A DNA stretch of 64,000 nucleotides from Pseudoalteromonas holothuriae (GCF_945859825.1 NZ_CAMAPC010000010.1:104628-168627), one strand, 5' to 3'; counted from the stretch's first letter, positions 1 to 10,205 are shown. Program-made: numbers and translations. The notes: generated from the sequence alone by a model not told the origin.

Positions 1-1
1 A

Positions 2-1126
2 GGTGACAACGGTGAAGTGCTAGATGGTGCGCAAGCACCAGATATTGATAAAGAAACAGCACAGCATTTATATTCAACCATGCGTTTTATTCGCCTGTTA
101 GATGAGCGCATGCAAGCGGCGCAAAGACAAGGGCGTGTAAGTTTTTATATGCAATGCTTAGGTGAAGAGGCCGCTATTACAGCCAGCACTGCTGCATTAA
201 AGCCCGAAGATATGATAATGGCGCAATACCGTGAACAAGCTGCTATTGCATATCGGGGCTTTACACTTGAGCAGTTCATGAACCAGTTATTCTCTAACGA
301 AAAAGATTTAGGTAAAGGTCGCCAAATGCCAGTGCATTATGGGTCAAAAGACTTATTTTACTTAACGATTTCGTCACCTCTTGGTACGCAAATACCCCAA
401 GCAACAGGTTATGCATACGGTCAAAAATTAAAACATATTGATAAAGAGACCGGTAAGCTTGATTCAGAAATTGATAATGTCACTATCTGTTATTTTGGTG
501 AAGGTGCTGCATCTGAAGGCGATTTTCATGCTGGCTTAAATATGGCAGCGGTCCATGAAGCACCGGTGATTTTCTTTGCTCGTAACAATGGCTACGCAAT
601 TTCAACCCCCGCTGACGAGCAGTTTAAAGGAGATGGTATTGCATCGCGTGGTGTGGGTTACGGTATTAAAACAATTCGTGTTGACGGTGCAGACGCTTTA
701 GCTGTCTATGCCGCAACACAGGCAGCACGTAAAATAGCAGCTGAGAATGGGGAGCCTATCCTCATTGAGTCAATTGCTTATCGCCTTGGTGCGCACTCAA
801 CGTCTGATGACCCATCTGGCTATCGTAGTAAAGAAGAAGAAGCTGCATTTAAAGCAAGCTGCCCAATAGAGCGTTTTAGAAAGTGGCTATTAAAACAAGG
901 CTGGCTAGATGAAGCTGAAGATGAATCGGCAAAAGATAAAATACGCGAAGATATCTTAGCAGCGGTAAAAGTTGCAGAAAAAATACAAAAACCTGCCCTT
1001 GAAGAGCTAGTCTCAGACGTTTACGATACGCCAATTCCATCACTTCAAAAGCAATATGAAGAATTGAAAGAGCATATTAAAAAGCACCCAGATGCTTATC
1101 CAGTGACCGCAGGGAGAATTAAATAA
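2..1126 (+). CDS. bkdA1: Branched-chain 2-oxoacid dehydrogenase E1 alpha subunit (5' partial)
   Basis: Thiamine-diphosphate dehydrogenase alpha subunit of the BKD complex, which decarboxylates the 2-oxoacids of leucine, isoleucine and valine. The reading frame is open to the left edge, and the residues before the first GTG (position 17) also look like E1alpha, so the true start lies upstream and a short N-terminal piece is missing. The RLLDERM block near the start and the TPP-binding stretch [11 protein letters not shown] through the NN of [10 protein letters not shown] support the call. The stop overlaps the E1beta ATG by one base, so the two subunits are translationally coupled. Alpha/beta split subunits and the sequence style separate it from the single-chain AceE pyruvate dehydrogenase. 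Confidence 0.93.
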   Translation, partial: GDNGEVLDGAQAPDIDKETAQHLYSTMRFIRLLDERMQAAQRQGRVSFYMQCLGEEAAITASTAALKPEDMIMAQYREQAAIAYRGFTLEQFMNQLFSNEKDLGKGRQMPVHYGSKDLFYLTISSPLGTQIPQATGYAYGQKLKHIDKETGKLDSEIDNVTICYFGEGAASEGDFHAGLNMAAVHEAPVIFFARNNGYAISTPADEQFKGDGIASRGVGYGIKTIRVDGADALAVYAATQAARKIAAENGEPILIESIAYRLGAHSTSDDPSGYRSKEEEAAFKASCPIERFRKWLLKQGWLDEAEDESAKDKIREDILAAVKVAEKIQKPALEELVSDVYDTPIPSLQKQYEELKEHIKKHPDAYPVTAGRIK

Positions 1127-2103
1127 TGGCTAAAATGAACATGCTACACGCCATTAACTCGGCGCTAGATATCACTATGAATGAACACCCTCAAGCGTGT
1201 ATTTTTGGTGAAGATGTGGGTTATTTCGGAGGCGTTTTTCGTGCCACTTCAGGCTTGCAAGAGAAGTATGGTAAACACCGTGTATTTAATACGCCACTGA
1301 CAGAGCAAGGGATTTTAGGGTTTGCAAATGGTTTAGCTGCATTTGGTGCTCCCGCATTAGCAGAAATTCAGTTTGCAGATTATATCTTTCCCGCGTTTGA
1401 TCAAATCGTAAACGAGTCAGCAAAATTCCGCTATCGTAGTGGTAATGAATTTGATGTAGGAAACCTTACCATACGAACACCTTACGGTGGTGGTATTGCT
1501 GGTGGGTTATACCACTCTCAATCTCCTGAAGCATATTTTGCACATACACCCGGTTTAAAATTGGTTGTTCCACGAAACCCTTATCAAGCCAAAGGTTTGT
1601 TACGTGCATGTATTAAAGATGATAATCCAATTATCTTCTTTGAACCTAAGCGCTTGTATCGAGCATCAGTGGGAGAGGTACCTGAAGAAGACTACACAAT
1701 TGAAATTGGCAAGGCTGAAGTAGTTAAAGAAGGCAGTGATGTAACATTGCTTGCTTGGGGTGCACAAATGGAAATTATCGAGCAAGCTGCCAGCAAAGCA
1801 GAAGAGGCTGGTATTAGCTGTGAAGTGATTGACTTGCGCAGTATTTTACCTTGGGATATGGAAACGATAGCAAAGTCAGTAATCAAAACAGGTCGTTTGA
1901 TTGTCAGTCACGAAGCGCCGATCACAAATGGCTTTGGCGCTGAAATTGCCGCTACCATCCAACAAGAATGTTTCTTGCATTTAGAGTCGCCAATTGCCCG
2001 AGTATGTGGATTGGATACACCGTACCCACTTGCTCTTGAGAAAGAATATGTGCCTGATGCACTAAAGGTATTCGCTGCTATTAAACAGTCAGTAGAGTTT
2101 TAA
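1126..2103 (+). CDS. bkdA2: Branched-chain 2-oxoacid dehydrogenase E1 beta subunit
   Basis: Beta subunit (325 aa) of the heterotetrameric E1 decarboxylase. It has the transketolase pyrimidine-binding domain in the N-terminal half ([28 protein letters not shown]) and the transketolase C-terminal domain in the second half ([17 protein letters not shown]). Length is normal for the family. Its ATG overlaps the E1alpha stop codon, and the E2 gene begins 9 bases downstream, giving one operon. An acetoin or pyruvate dehydrogenase beta subunit is the main alternative; the partner sequences and the two-lipoyl E2 favour BKD. Confidence 0.93.
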   Translation: MAKMNMLHAINSALDITMNEHPQACIFGEDVGYFGGVFRATSGLQEKYGKHRVFNTPLTEQGILGFANGLAAFGAPALAEIQFADYIFPAFDQIVNESAKFRYRSGNEFDVGNLTIRTPYGGGIAGGLYHSQSPEAYFAHTPGLKLVVPRNPYQAKGLLRACIKDDNPIIFFEPKRLYRASVGEVPEEDYTIEIGKAEVVKEGSDVTLLAWGAQMEIIEQAASKAEEAGISCEVIDLRSILPWDMETIAKSVIKTGRLIVSHEAPITNGFGAEIAATIQQECFLHLESPIARVCGLDTPYPLALEKEYVPDALKVFAAIKQSVEF

Positions 2104-2112
2104 GGATTAGTC

Positions 2113-3675
2113 ATGGCTAAAGAATTTATCTTACCCGACATTGGCGAAGGCATCGTAGAGTGTGAAATCGTAGAATGGTTAGTTGCTGTAGGGGATGAAG
2201 TAAAAGAAGATCAACCTATTTGTGACGTAATGACAGACAAAGCGTTAGTTCAGATACCAGCTGTTCATGATGGTGTGATCACGACTTTGCATTATGAAAA
2301 AGGCGAAATCGCCAAGGTACATCATCCTTTATTTGCGATGGATGTAGCAGGCTCAGTACCTGCTAATGACGCAAGTCAAGAGCAAGCAGCTGAACAACGC
2401 TCTACAGGTAGTGTATTATCGCAGCTAGATGATTTTATCTTACCAGATATTGGTGAAGGGATTGTTGAGTGTGAAATTGTCGAGTGGTTAGTTGCTGAGG
2501 GTGATGAAATCAAAGAAGACCAAGCTGTTTGTGATGTGATGACAGACAAAGCATTGGTGCAGATCCCAGCAAAATATGATGGTGTGGTTGAAAAGCTGTA
2601 CTATCAGAAGGGCGATATCGCACAAGTACACAGTCCATTATTTCAGATGCGTTTAGCTGGCATGAGTGATGCACCAGCAGAGGCGAAAGTAGAAGTAAAA
2701 GCTGCGGCTCAAACCGTTAAAGCGGAACAAAAACAAGCGCCTAAAACGCAGCTACCGGCAAATGGCAAAGCCATTGCGTCACCAGCTGTTCGGCGTATGG
2801 CACGCGAACAAGATGTCGATATTAACCAAGTGCCAGGTACAGGTAAAAATGGCCGCGTGTTTAAAGAAGATATCACTCGCTTTGTTGAAGGTGGTGCGGT
2901 TCAGGCAACCACCAGTCAAAGTGCAGGTAAAATACCAGCTACAACATCGTCAAATATTGTAAGCTCAGGTACGACTCGAGTTGAGCCAATTCGTGGTATG
3001 AAAGCGGCAATGGCTAAACAAATGGTAGCCTCGGTTTCAACTATACCGCATTTCACTTTCAGTGATGAAATAGATTTAACTGAAATCATTGCACTACGTA
3101 AAGAGCTTAAAGAGCAGTACGCAAAAGAAGGCGTTAAACTAACTATGATGCCATTCTTTATTAAAGCATTATCGTTAGCAATTAAAGCGTACCCAGTGGT
3201 TAATTCAAAAGTAAATGATGAGTGCACAGAGCTTACTTACTTCGATGATCATAATATTGGTATGGCAGTTGATTCAAAGTTAGGGTTACTGGTGCCAAAT
3301 ATTAAAGGCTGCCAGAACAAATCGATTGTTGCTGTTGCGCAAGAAGTGATGCGATTGACTGATGCAGCTAGAGAAGGGCGTGTATCACCAGATGATTTAA
3401 AAGGTGGCACTATCTCTATCTCTAATATTGGCGCGATTGGTGGTACTACTGCAACTCCGATTATTAATAAGCCTGAGGTCGCTATAGTCGCACTTGGCAA
3501 ACTCCAGCATTTACCTCGTTTTGATGATAAAGGTAACGTAGTATCTCGAGCAATAATGCAAGTAAGTTGGTCTGGCGATCACCGAGTAATAGATGGTGGC
3601 ACAATTGCAAGATTTAATAACTTGTGGAAAGCTTACCTTGAAAACCCAGCTAAAATGATGATGGCCATGATTTAG
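2113..3675 (+). CDS. bkdB: Branched-chain 2-oxoacid dehydrogenase E2, dihydrolipoyl acyltransferase with two lipoyl domains
   Basis: Core acyltransferase (520 aa) that moves the branched acyl group from E1 to CoA. Two tandem lipoyl domains (about residues 3-78 and 107-185) are nearly identical to each other, each with the lipoylation motif [12 protein letters not shown]. They are followed by a linker rich in Ala, Lys and Gln, an E1/E3-binding domain (about 220-260, [21 protein letters not shown]) and a catalytic domain ending in the active-site block [10 protein letters not shown]. No E3 gene follows, so the complex presumably uses the shared lipoamide dehydrogenase encoded elsewhere. Nearly identical tandem lipoyl domains suggest recent duplication or ongoing gene conversion. 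Confidence 0.93.
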   Translation: MAKEFILPDIGEGIVECEIVEWLVAVGDEVKEDQPICDVMTDKALVQIPAVHDGVITTLHYEKGEIAKVHHPLFAMDVAGSVPANDASQEQAAEQRSTGSVLSQLDDFILPDIGEGIVECEIVEWLVAEGDEIKEDQAVCDVMTDKALVQIPAKYDGVVEKLYYQKGDIAQVHSPLFQMRLAGMSDAPAEAKVEVKAAAQTVKAEQKQAPKTQLPANGKAIASPAVRRMAREQDVDINQVPGTGKNGRVFKEDITRFVEGGAVQATTSQSAGKIPATTSSNIVSSGTTRVEPIRGMKAAMAKQMVASVSTIPHFTFSDEIDLTEIIALRKELKEQYAKEGVKLTMMPFFIKALSLAIKAYPVVNSKVNDECTELTYFDDHNIGMAVDSKLGLLVPNIKGCQNKSIVAVAQEVMRLTDAAREGRVSPDDLKGGTISISNIGAIGGTTATPIINKPEVAIVALGKLQHLPRFDDKGNVVSRAIMQVSWSGDHRVIDGGTIARFNNLWKAYLENPAKMMMAMI

Positions 3676-3709
3676 CAGCATAGGCTGATAAAACCGCAAT
3701 CATTTAATT

Positions 3710-3742
3710 AACGTCACCCGTTTTAGAACGCGTGGCGTTTTT
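3710..3742 (+). terminator. Intrinsic terminator after the bkd operon
   Basis: A stem of about 8 bp with one G-T pair (AACGTCAC pairing with GTGGCGTT) is followed by five T residues, 35 bases past the E2 stop. Confidence 0.6.
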
Positions 3743-3822
3743 ACACCTTTAGGGCGTGTTGTTCTTTACTGCATCGGGGGCAATTGCTAATTATATTTTG
3801 GCAGTAAAGTAAATGGTGCTTG

Positions 3823-4815
3823 TTACGAAAATAGTTTTTTCCTAACTACTTTTCGATACTCACTGGGTGTTTGATTTAGTTTATTTTTAAACACTCTAGT
3901 GAGTAAACCTTGCGAATTAAAACCAACAGACATGGCAATATCTTGAATGGATAGATTGCTATTGGCTAATAACTCTTTGGCGGTTTCAAGGCGCAAAGAT
4001 TGCAAGTAGTCAGTGGCTGTTTGTCCTGTAGCGGCTTTAAAACGTCGATTAAAAGTGCGCTGGCTTAAATCGAACTGCATAGCGACTTGGGCGAGAGATA
4101 ACTCACTGGCATAGTTGTTTTTAAGCCAGAATTGAATGGCTGCTACTTGCTCATCTGGGTGCGTATCAACGGCACCTTCTAAATATCTTTGCTCTTCATA
4201 GGGTTTGCGAATTTCATGAGAAAAGTTTTGTTGCACATGATTGGCTGCCGCACTGCCGTATAGCAGCGAAATAAGATGAACAATAACGTCTGCCAGAGCA
4301 TTTAGGCTTGCTACAGTATAAATGCGTTCAGATTGGGTGATGAAAAAATCGGGTTTTAAATCAACTTTTGGGTAGCTACGACTAAACTGTTCAGCGTAAT
4401 GCCAATGAGTGGTTGCAGGGTGTCCGTCCAACAACCCTGATTCGGCTAAAAAACAGACGCCCGTACCTACACCAATGACGGTACCGCCATTTTGCCAACT
4501 GGTCATTAACTCATTGGTCAAATGAGGGTTTTTATGAATAACGGGTCTTGGGTTACGCCAAATACTTGGTACAATCACATAATCTTGTTGTGCAATTTCA
4601 CTTAGCTCTCCCGAGGGTTGTAATCGAATGCCCAGCTCGTTATCAATCTCATGTTCCGCACTACTTAGCCAAGAGAGTTTTAAAGGTCTAAAACCTTTCC
4701 CTAAATGCCGCTTAGCATGCGCTTCACCAGCTCGTAACATTTCCGCTGGTAAAGTGACACTGGTAAATAACATATGCTCATAAAGGATAAAAGCGACGTG
4801 AATAGGTTGGCTCAT
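3823..4815 (-). CDS. GlxA-type transcriptional regulator (DJ-1/PfpI domain plus AraC HTH)
   Basis: A 330-aa protein with an N-terminal DJ-1/PfpI-like glutamine-amidotransferase fold (about 1-175). The block GVGTGVCFLAESGLLDG places a cysteine at the usual nucleophile-elbow position. A C-terminal AraC/XylS double helix-turn-helix (about 225-325) includes LSQRTFNRRFKAATG and the second-helix region DIAMSVGFNSQGLLTRVFK. Regulators of this type sense small metabolites, often amino-acid or quaternary-amine derivatives, but the ligand cannot be read from sequence. It lies convergent to the bkd operon and divergent from fabY, 116 bases apart, so it could control the latter or itself. Confidence 0.85.
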   Translation of the reverse strand: MSQPIHVAFILYEHMLFTSVTLPAEMLRAGEAHAKRHLGKGFRPLKLSWLSSAEHEIDNELGIRLQPSGELSEIAQQDYVIVPSIWRNPRPVIHKNPHLTNELMTSWQNGGTVIGVGTGVCFLAESGLLDGHPATTHWHYAEQFSRSYPKVDLKPDFFITQSERIYTVASLNALADVIVHLISLLYGSAAANHVQQNFSHEIRKPYEEQRYLEGAVDTHPDEQVAAIQFWLKNNYASELSLAQVAMQFDLSQRTFNRRFKAATGQTATDYLQSLRLETAKELLANSNLSIQDIAMSVGFNSQGLLTRVFKNKLNQTPSEYRKVVRKKLFS

Positions 4816-4931
4816 CTGGTCAGACCACCTTGTTTTGGCTAATTAGTAATGTTATATGTCTAATTTTGCATTATATAATTTCTAAGTTCCAACTAAAATC
4901 AACACATATTTAGCTATATAGAATAATTCGC

Positions 4932-6833
4932 ATGACAGCATTACCTATTATTGTTGGTATGGGGGGCATTAACGCCGCTGGGCGTACTTCATTCCACCAA
5001 GGATTCCGTCGTATTGTATTAGATAAGTTGACACAAAAAGCTAGGCAAGAAACGTTTTTAGGCCTCGCCACACTAATGAATTTGGTTAGTTATCAAGGTG
5101 GTCAGCTTATTGTAAATAAAGATGGCACCGTCATTACGGCTGACCAGATAGAAATACGATTGGGTGAGCAAATAAAAGCGGGTACGTTAATTCGTAAAAT
5201 TGAAAAAAACCATTTTGATGTTGACGCAACGCATTGGCAGCAAAAACTGACAATAAAAAGCAGTGATTCAGCTGGCTTACGTTTTCAATGTAAAAAGCGT
5301 GATTTACCCACTCCAGTGCCCGCGAGTTGGCAGGTAACTGACATTGAGAGTAAATTGGTTTCTGTTTTAGTCCCTGAGCAACTTGAAGTAAAGCACGATA
5401 GTTACAGAGATAACCCTATTAAAGCTGCAGGCCAGTTCCCAAGTGGTTTTGAGCCCGGGAAAATGTACAACAGCCGTTATCAACCTAGAGGTTTACAAGC
5501 TACTATTTTTGCTGCAACAGATGCAGTGCGCTCAACTGGACTTGAGTGGCAGCAAGTGATGAATAGCGTAAAACCAGATCAAATTGGTACTTATTCAGCC
5601 TCAATTGCAGGGCAAATGAGTGATGAAGGCTTTGGTGGCTTAATTCGAGCGCGCATGAAAGGTGAGCGGGTAAGTACTAAACAACTCGCGCTAGGCTTAA
5701 ATACGATGTCGACTGATTTTATTAATGCTTACGTAACGGGAAGTGTGGGCACAACTTTCACTACATCAGGTGCATGCGCCACTTTTTTATATAACCTGCG
5801 CGCTGCGGTGAATGATATTCAAGCTGGCCGCACGCGCGTTGCAATTGTGGCAAGCGTTGAGTGTGCTTTAACACCTGAAGTAATTGAGGGCTTTGGTACT
5901 ATGGGTGCGCTTGCTAATGAAGAAGGTCTGAAAAAATTAGATAACAGTGATCATGTAGATTATCGACGTACCAGTCGTCCATTTGGTGAAAACTGTGGCT
6001 TTACCATTGGGGAGGGCGCACAAGTCGCTATTTTGATGGATGATGAACTAGCTTTAGCTATGGGCGCTCAAATTATGGGCTCTGTTGTTGATGTGTTTGT
6101 TAATGCTGATGGCGTGAAAAAGTCAATTACGGCACCGGGCCCGGGTAATTATATAACAATGGCAAAATCGGTGGCTTTAGCAGAGCAGATTGCAGGTACT
6201 GAGGCGCTGCGAGAACGTAGTTTTATTTTGGCTCACGGCTCAAGTACGCCTCAAAATCGCGTAACCGAATCGTTAATTTATCATAAAGTTGCAGAAGCTT
6301 TTTCTATAAATGGCTGGAAAATCGCTGCACCAAAAGCCTATGTAGGACACACCATAGCGCCTGCCAGTGGTGACCAGCTAGCCATGGCACTTGGGGTGTT
6401 TAGCCACAATATAATGCCAGGGGTGACTACGATAGATAAAGTAGCTGATGATGTGTATAACGAGTATCTAGATATTCGCACAGAGCATTATGAGTGCCAA
6501 GATATGGACATTGCATTTATTAATTCAAAAGGTTTTGGTGGTAATAATGCCACTGCGACCGTTTTTTCGCCTAAACAAACGATGCGCTTGTTGGCTAAAC
6601 GCTACAGCGATGACTTATTTACCGATTACAACAGCAAACTAGAGTGTACTGTACAAGCTCAGTTACGTTATCAACACGCTGCAGACTTAGGGCAATATGA
6701 GCTAATTTATCGCTTTGGCGAAGGGCAAATTGATGAGTCAGAATTGCTGATTGATAAAGAGTCACTCACCATCCCCGGGTTTGATAATAAGATCACCTTG
6801 ACTGAAAATAATCAGTATACCGATTTAAGCTAA
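4932..6833 (+). CDS. fabY: FabY-class beta-ketoacyl-ACP synthase
   Basis: A 633-aa condensing enzyme, about 220 aa longer than FabB or FabF because of an N-terminal extension before the thiolase fold. Catalytic residues are visible: Cys282 in GACATFLYN, His435 in LAHGSSTPQNR and His473 in YVGHTIAPASGD, the Cys-His-His triad of decarboxylating ketoacyl synthases. The N-terminal block IVGMGGINAAGR and total length match the FabY class, shown in Pseudomonas aeruginosa to start fatty acid synthesis from acetyl-CoA and malonyl-ACP. It stands alone, with its own terminator. No convincing Shine-Dalgarno precedes the ATG. An unusual FabB-like role cannot be excluded. Confidence 0.8.
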   Translation: MTALPIIVGMGGINAAGRTSFHQGFRRIVLDKLTQKARQETFLGLATLMNLVSYQGGQLIVNKDGTVITADQIEIRLGEQIKAGTLIRKIEKNHFDVDATHWQQKLTIKSSDSAGLRFQCKKRDLPTPVPASWQVTDIESKLVSVLVPEQLEVKHDSYRDNPIKAAGQFPSGFEPGKMYNSRYQPRGLQATIFAATDAVRSTGLEWQQVMNSVKPDQIGTYSASIAGQMSDEGFGGLIRARMKGERVSTKQLALGLNTMSTDFINAYVTGSVGTTFTTSGACATFLYNLRAAVNDIQAGRTRVAIVASVECALTPEVIEGFGTMGALANEEGLKKLDNSDHVDYRRTSRPFGENCGFTIGEGAQVAILMDDELALAMGAQIMGSVVDVFVNADGVKKSITAPGPGNYITMAKSVALAEQIAGTEALRERSFILAHGSSTPQNRVTESLIYHKVAEAFSINGWKIAAPKAYVGHTIAPASGDQLAMALGVFSHNIMPGVTTIDKVADDVYNEYLDIRTEHYECQDMDIAFINSKGFGGNNATATVFSPKQTMRLLAKRYSDDLFTDYNSKLECTVQAQLRYQHAADLGQYELIYRFGEGQIDESELLIDKESLTIPGFDNKITLTENNQYTDLS

Positions 6834-6856
6834 AGAAGAATTGTTAAGCAAAGCAA

Positions 6857-6880
6857 GGCGCTCAGGATGAGCGCCTTTTT
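6857..6880 (+). terminator. Intrinsic terminator of fabY
   Basis: Perfect 7-bp stem GGCGCTC / GAGCGCC with a 5-base loop, followed immediately by five T residues. Confidence 0.9.
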
Positions 6881-7076
6881 GTTGTACCTATAAGCTTTAT
6901 AATGCATTAACTGGCATCTTTAATTGCGATTGAACGTATTAGGGTTGGGTTATAGCTTTCTCTTACTTAGCGTACATCTGCTTATTCGATAGCGCATAAA
7001 TTCCACTAACGTTTAACTTTTGTACATGAAAGCGATGATTTATAAATAAAAATCCAGTCTCCATTTACTTTTTTAT

Positions 7077-7202
7077 ATGAAGCCCTACACTAGTAAAGGA
7101 AAGCTAGAGACGCAGTTGAGTGTTGTATTGATTGATTATCAAGGCAATAAACAAGCTGATATACAACAGCTTGGTTGGTTTATCTTAATTACAATTATTT
7201 AA
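7077..7202 (+). other. Possible gene remnant or small protein, 41 codons
   Basis: An ATG-started frame reads MKPYTSKGKL, continues through QLSVVLIDYQGNKQADIQQL and stops just before the repeat at 7208. The composition looks protein-like, but no Shine-Dalgarno is visible. It may be a fragment cut off when the repeat inserted, or chance. I do not recognise a family. Confidence 0.15.
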
Positions 7203-7207
7203 GGCGT

Positions 7208-7370
7208 GATATTAATTTTATTAGAACATTGATCATTTTGGCGAGTTAGATGAGTCATTAACTGCGTTATAAATTACGCATGTAGAATAACTACATGGCG
7301 AAATTTTGCCTAGTTACCAAGCCATTTATCCATCGCAACATCTGATCATTTATTTAATGCAATTGATATA
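7208..7370 (-). repeat. Dispersed MITE-like repeat, copy C (full length)
   Basis: Read on the minus strand it begins ATATCAATTGCATTAAATAA and ends near AATGATCAATGTTCTAATAA. Copies B (9323-9466) and A (36907-36993) share both ends and the order of internal blocks. An internal perfect 7-bp hairpin CATGTAG / CTACATG lies at 7279-7297. The ends form imperfect inverted repeats around TGATCA. No coding capacity. Confidence 0.7.
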
Positions 7371-7678
7371 ATATTGTCATTGTAACTAACATAAACCCAT
7401 CATTTACCCTTCAGTTCAAAAAAGCGTAGTTAATAAACTAGCTGGTAGTTTAACTGTAGTGATGTAACACATTGATACAACAACTTAGATGAATTTTTAT
7501 TTCTTTTAGTGGTCGGGAATTAATGCTCGGGAATAAATTTTACACACCTAAGCTACAACTGAGTTTTACGAGTGACTTACCAAGCTAACTTAGTCTTATC
7601 AGCACTTTTAGTGTGCTGTGAAGAAAGTAACGGTACAAATGGTTTGGTGTCGTATCACAATCAAAAAAAGAGGATATC

Positions 7679-9259
7679 ATGGGTAATAACCACGATAAGT
7701 ACAGTATCGACAATACTGACTATACGGTCGGACAAGATAACGTTCAAAAATGGGGTTTTGATGTACATAATCCAGTGTTTGGTGTGAGCGCAGGTTTAAT
7801 CTTAGCCTTTTTAGTTGCCATTTTGCTTGTTGATTCTGAGGTAGCTAAAGCGACTTTAGATGGCATAAAGTGGGATATTATAGGTACATTTGACGCACTA
7901 TTTATGTGGTCAGCCAATTTATTTGTGGTTTTTTGTCTGGTGTTGGTTATATCACCTTTTGGTAAAATACGCCTCGGTGGGGCCGATGCAAAACCTAGCT
8001 ACTCTACTTTGTCTTGGCTAGCTATGTTATTTGCTGCTGGAATGGGTATTGGCTTAATGTTTTGGGGGGTTGCTGAACCTGTAGCTTATTACACTGGTTG
8101 GTATGAAACGCCATTGGGCGTTACTGCAAATACGCCTGAAGCAGCAAAAGTGGCAATGGGTGCAACCATGTACCATTGGGGTTTACACCCTTGGGCTATC
8201 TACGCGATAGTGGCATTATCACTGGCCTTTTTTGCATACAATAAGGGACTACCGTTATCAATTCGTTCAATTTTTTATCCTATATTAGGTGATAGAGCTT
8301 GGGGCTGGCCAGGTCATATTATTGATATATTGGCGGTGCTCGCAACGCTATTTGGTCTTGCAACGTCATTAGGTTTAGGCGCACAACAAGCTGGCGCTGG
8401 TATTGAGCATGTTTTTGGTATTGAATCGGGACTTGGTTTGCAAGTAGGTGTTATTGCGGGTGTGACCGCTTTGGCGATTATATCTGTCGTACGTGGCATA
8501 GATGGAGGTGTTAAGCTGCTGAGTAATGCAAATATGCTCATTGCATTTGCACTACTATTATTTGTTTGTATCGCTGGTTTTGCGGTGGCGCTTGGGAATG
8601 TGCCGACTACTTTGATGGGGTATGTAGAAAATATCATTCCATTGAGTAACCCACATAATCGAGAGGATGAAGCTTGGTTTCAAGGTTGGACCGTATTTTA
8701 TTGGGCTTGGTGGATTTCTTGGTCACCGTTCGTAGGCATGTTCATTGCGCGTGTTTCTGAAGGACGTACTATTAGAGAGTTTATTATTGCAGTGTTACTG
8801 ATCCCAACTTTGGTAACTGTACTTTGGATGTCGATTTATGGTGGGTTGGCTATCGATCAAGTTAAAAATGGTATTGGTGCGTTAGGCAGTGATGGTTTAA
8901 CTGAAGTGCCATTAGCTATGTTCCAAATGTTTGAAAATTTACCTATGAGTGAATTGTTATCAGTTGTTGCGATTTTACTGGTATTGGTATTCTTCATTAC
9001 CTCTTCTGATTCGGGCTCTTTGGTTATAGATAGTATTACAGCGGGTGGTAAAATTGATGCGCCTGTACCACAGCGTATTTTTTGGGCAAGTGTTGAAGGT
9101 ACAATTGCAGCGGCGTTGCTTTGGATAGGTGGTAAAGAAGCTATAGAGGCACTACAAGCAGGTGCCATATCTACCGGTTTACCATTTACTTTTGTGCTAT
9201 TGCTCATGTGTGTTAGTTTGATATTGGGATTAAGAACAGAGCCTAAAAGTAGCTATTAA
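7679..9259 (+). CDS. BCCT-family betaine/choline/carnitine transporter
   Basis: A 526-aa inner-membrane protein with about 12 hydrophobic segments starting near residue 30. The BCCT signature is clear in GWTVFYWAWWISWSPFVGMF followed by RVSEGRTIREF, and the substrate-site helix GMGIGLMFWGVAEP is present. It takes up osmoprotectants such as glycine betaine or choline, normally by sodium or proton symport; the actual substrate is not decidable here. The C-terminal tail after the last helix is very short (RTEPKSSY), unlike BetP, whose long tail senses osmotic stress, so regulation is probably transcriptional. It is monocistronic with a long leader and its own terminator. Confidence 0.9.
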   Translation: MGNNHDKYSIDNTDYTVGQDNVQKWGFDVHNPVFGVSAGLILAFLVAILLVDSEVAKATLDGIKWDIIGTFDALFMWSANLFVVFCLVLVISPFGKIRLGGADAKPSYSTLSWLAMLFAAGMGIGLMFWGVAEPVAYYTGWYETPLGVTANTPEAAKVAMGATMYHWGLHPWAIYAIVALSLAFFAYNKGLPLSIRSIFYPILGDRAWGWPGHIIDILAVLATLFGLATSLGLGAQQAGAGIEHVFGIESGLGLQVGVIAGVTALAIISVVRGIDGGVKLLSNANMLIAFALLLFVCIAGFAVALGNVPTTLMGYVENIIPLSNPHNREDEAWFQGWTVFYWAWWISWSPFVGMFIARVSEGRTIREFIIAVLLIPTLVTVLWMSIYGGLAIDQVKNGIGALGSDGLTEVPLAMFQMFENLPMSELLSVVAILLVLVFFITSSDSGSLVIDSITAGGKIDAPVPQRIFWASVEGTIAAALLWIGGKEAIEALQAGAISTGLPFTFVLLLMCVSLILGLRTEPKSSY

Positions 9260-9280
9260 ATTTACATAGAGTTTTTGTGT

Positions 9281-9312
9281 AAAAAAGCGAAACTTCAGGT
9301 TTCGCTTTTTTG
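9281..9312 (+). terminator. Intrinsic terminator of the BCCT gene
   Basis: Perfect A/T-flanked stem AAAAAAGCGAAAC / GTTTCGCTTTTTT with a 5-base loop, ending in a T tract. A-run and T-run on both sides would let it act in both directions. Confidence 0.9.
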
Positions 9313-9322
9313 TATGTTTTTT

Positions 9323-9466
9323 ATGTCAACTACATCAAATAAATGATCAAATATTGCCATAGATAAATGCTTTAGTAACAAGACAAAAATTCCAGTATGT
9401 AGTTATTACACACATGAGTCATTTAGCGAGCTAGAATGATCAATATTTTAATAAAGCGGTTATCAG
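9323..9466 (+). repeat. Dispersed MITE-like repeat, copy B (full length)
   Basis: Starts TCAACTACATCAAATAAATG and ends near ATGATCAATATTTTAATAAA. It matches copy C across the whole length with scattered changes: shared blocks TGATCA, ATAAATG, TATGTAGTTATT, GAGTCAT and TAATAAA appear in the same order. It ends directly against the stop codon of the exonuclease gene on the other strand. Confidence 0.7.
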
Positions 9467-10168
9467 TTAGCGCCATAGATCTTTTATCATGGTTGCAGGG
9501 TCTAAACAATATTGTGACTGAGCTTGCAATAGTTCTGCAGTTGCCAATGCATCAGACAGCGCATGATGGGGTTGATAATAGGGAAGGCCATAACGTTTTC
9601 TACAATCAGCCAACCGAAGCGATGGTATCGCTTTGTTGGTAAGTTTATCAAGCCAGCTTCTTTGCTTATTTATCGCTGTTTTTTCTACTTCCATAGTATC
9701 GATGACCGGGAATTCAATTCCCTCTCTTAATCTTGCCATTAACGCAGCATGAAAAAATGATTTTTCCATAAACTGATAATGTACCACGATAACTTTACCT
9801 GTTATCGCCGCTAATATTTCCTCTAAAACAATTGTTAAATCAGGCGCTTGCTCAATTTGAGAATGCGTAATTCGGTGTAATGTTACGGACTCTTCAGCTA
9901 ATATACAGCTTGGTTTAACTAACCAGTGCTTTGCCTGAGCACAACAGATCCTACTTAAGTTGAAAGGAACAATACCCACGCTGACTATGTCATCTTTATT
10001 TGGGTTTAACCCTGTAGTTTCAAAGTCAAGGGCAACAAAGTTACTTTGTGCTAACGTGCCAAAAGGGTCTACTACACCTTGTTGATAAAACGCTTTTAAG
10101 CGAGTGTCTTTTGATGTTTGTGCTAATCGCCGAAAACGACTTTGCCACGAAATGATATTACCCTGCAT
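9467..10168 (-). CDS. DnaQ-like 3'-5' exonuclease
   Basis: A 233-aa DEDDh exonuclease. ExoI motif VALDFETTGLN supplies the Asp-Glu pair, an ExoII-like HYQFMEKSF follows, and ExoIII HHALSDALATAELL gives His and Asp. It resembles the DNA polymerase III epsilon proofreading subunit, but the context is not dnaQ: it follows the cNMP/CBS/DUF294 gene by 37 bases on the same strand, a pairing common in proteobacteria. The substrate is unknown; processing of nucleotides or short nucleic acids in a signalling context is a guess. Confidence 0.85.
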   Translation of the reverse strand: MQGNIISWQSRFRRLAQTSKDTRLKAFYQQGVVDPFGTLAQSNFVALDFETTGLNPNKDDIVSVGIVPFNLSRICCAQAKHWLVKPSCILAEESVTLHRITHSQIEQAPDLTIVLEEILAAITGKVIVVHYQFMEKSFFHAALMARLREGIEFPVIDTMEVEKTAINKQRSWLDKLTNKAIPSLRLADCRKRYGLPYYQPHHALSDALATAELLQAQSQYCLDPATMIKDLWR

Positions 10169-10205
10169 AACTAGCTAAACTGTTTCATTTAAAGCAATCC
10201 TATTT

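Larger units (their letters stand above)
6881..7678. other. Long non-coding leader upstream of the BCCT gene
   Basis: About 0.8 kb of AT-rich DNA with no convincing full gene. It holds a short reading frame of 41 codons (7077-7202), one copy of the dispersed repeat family (7208-7370), and the promoter/leader of the transporter gene. A frame at 7572-7787 overlaps the transporter start out of phase and has no family resemblance, so I did not call it. The transporter's Shine-Dalgarno (AGAGGA) lies at about 7668-7673. Confidence 0.5.

Noticed and set aside
3249..3500. Antisense frames over bkdB, clpA, icd, liu and ivd genes
   Set aside because: These are codon-usage shadows of strongly coding genes; none has a family match or translation signals.
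7572..7787. A 71-codon frame overlapping the BCCT start in another phase
   Set aside because: It lies mostly inside the transporter coding sequence, has no ribosome-binding site and no recognisable family.
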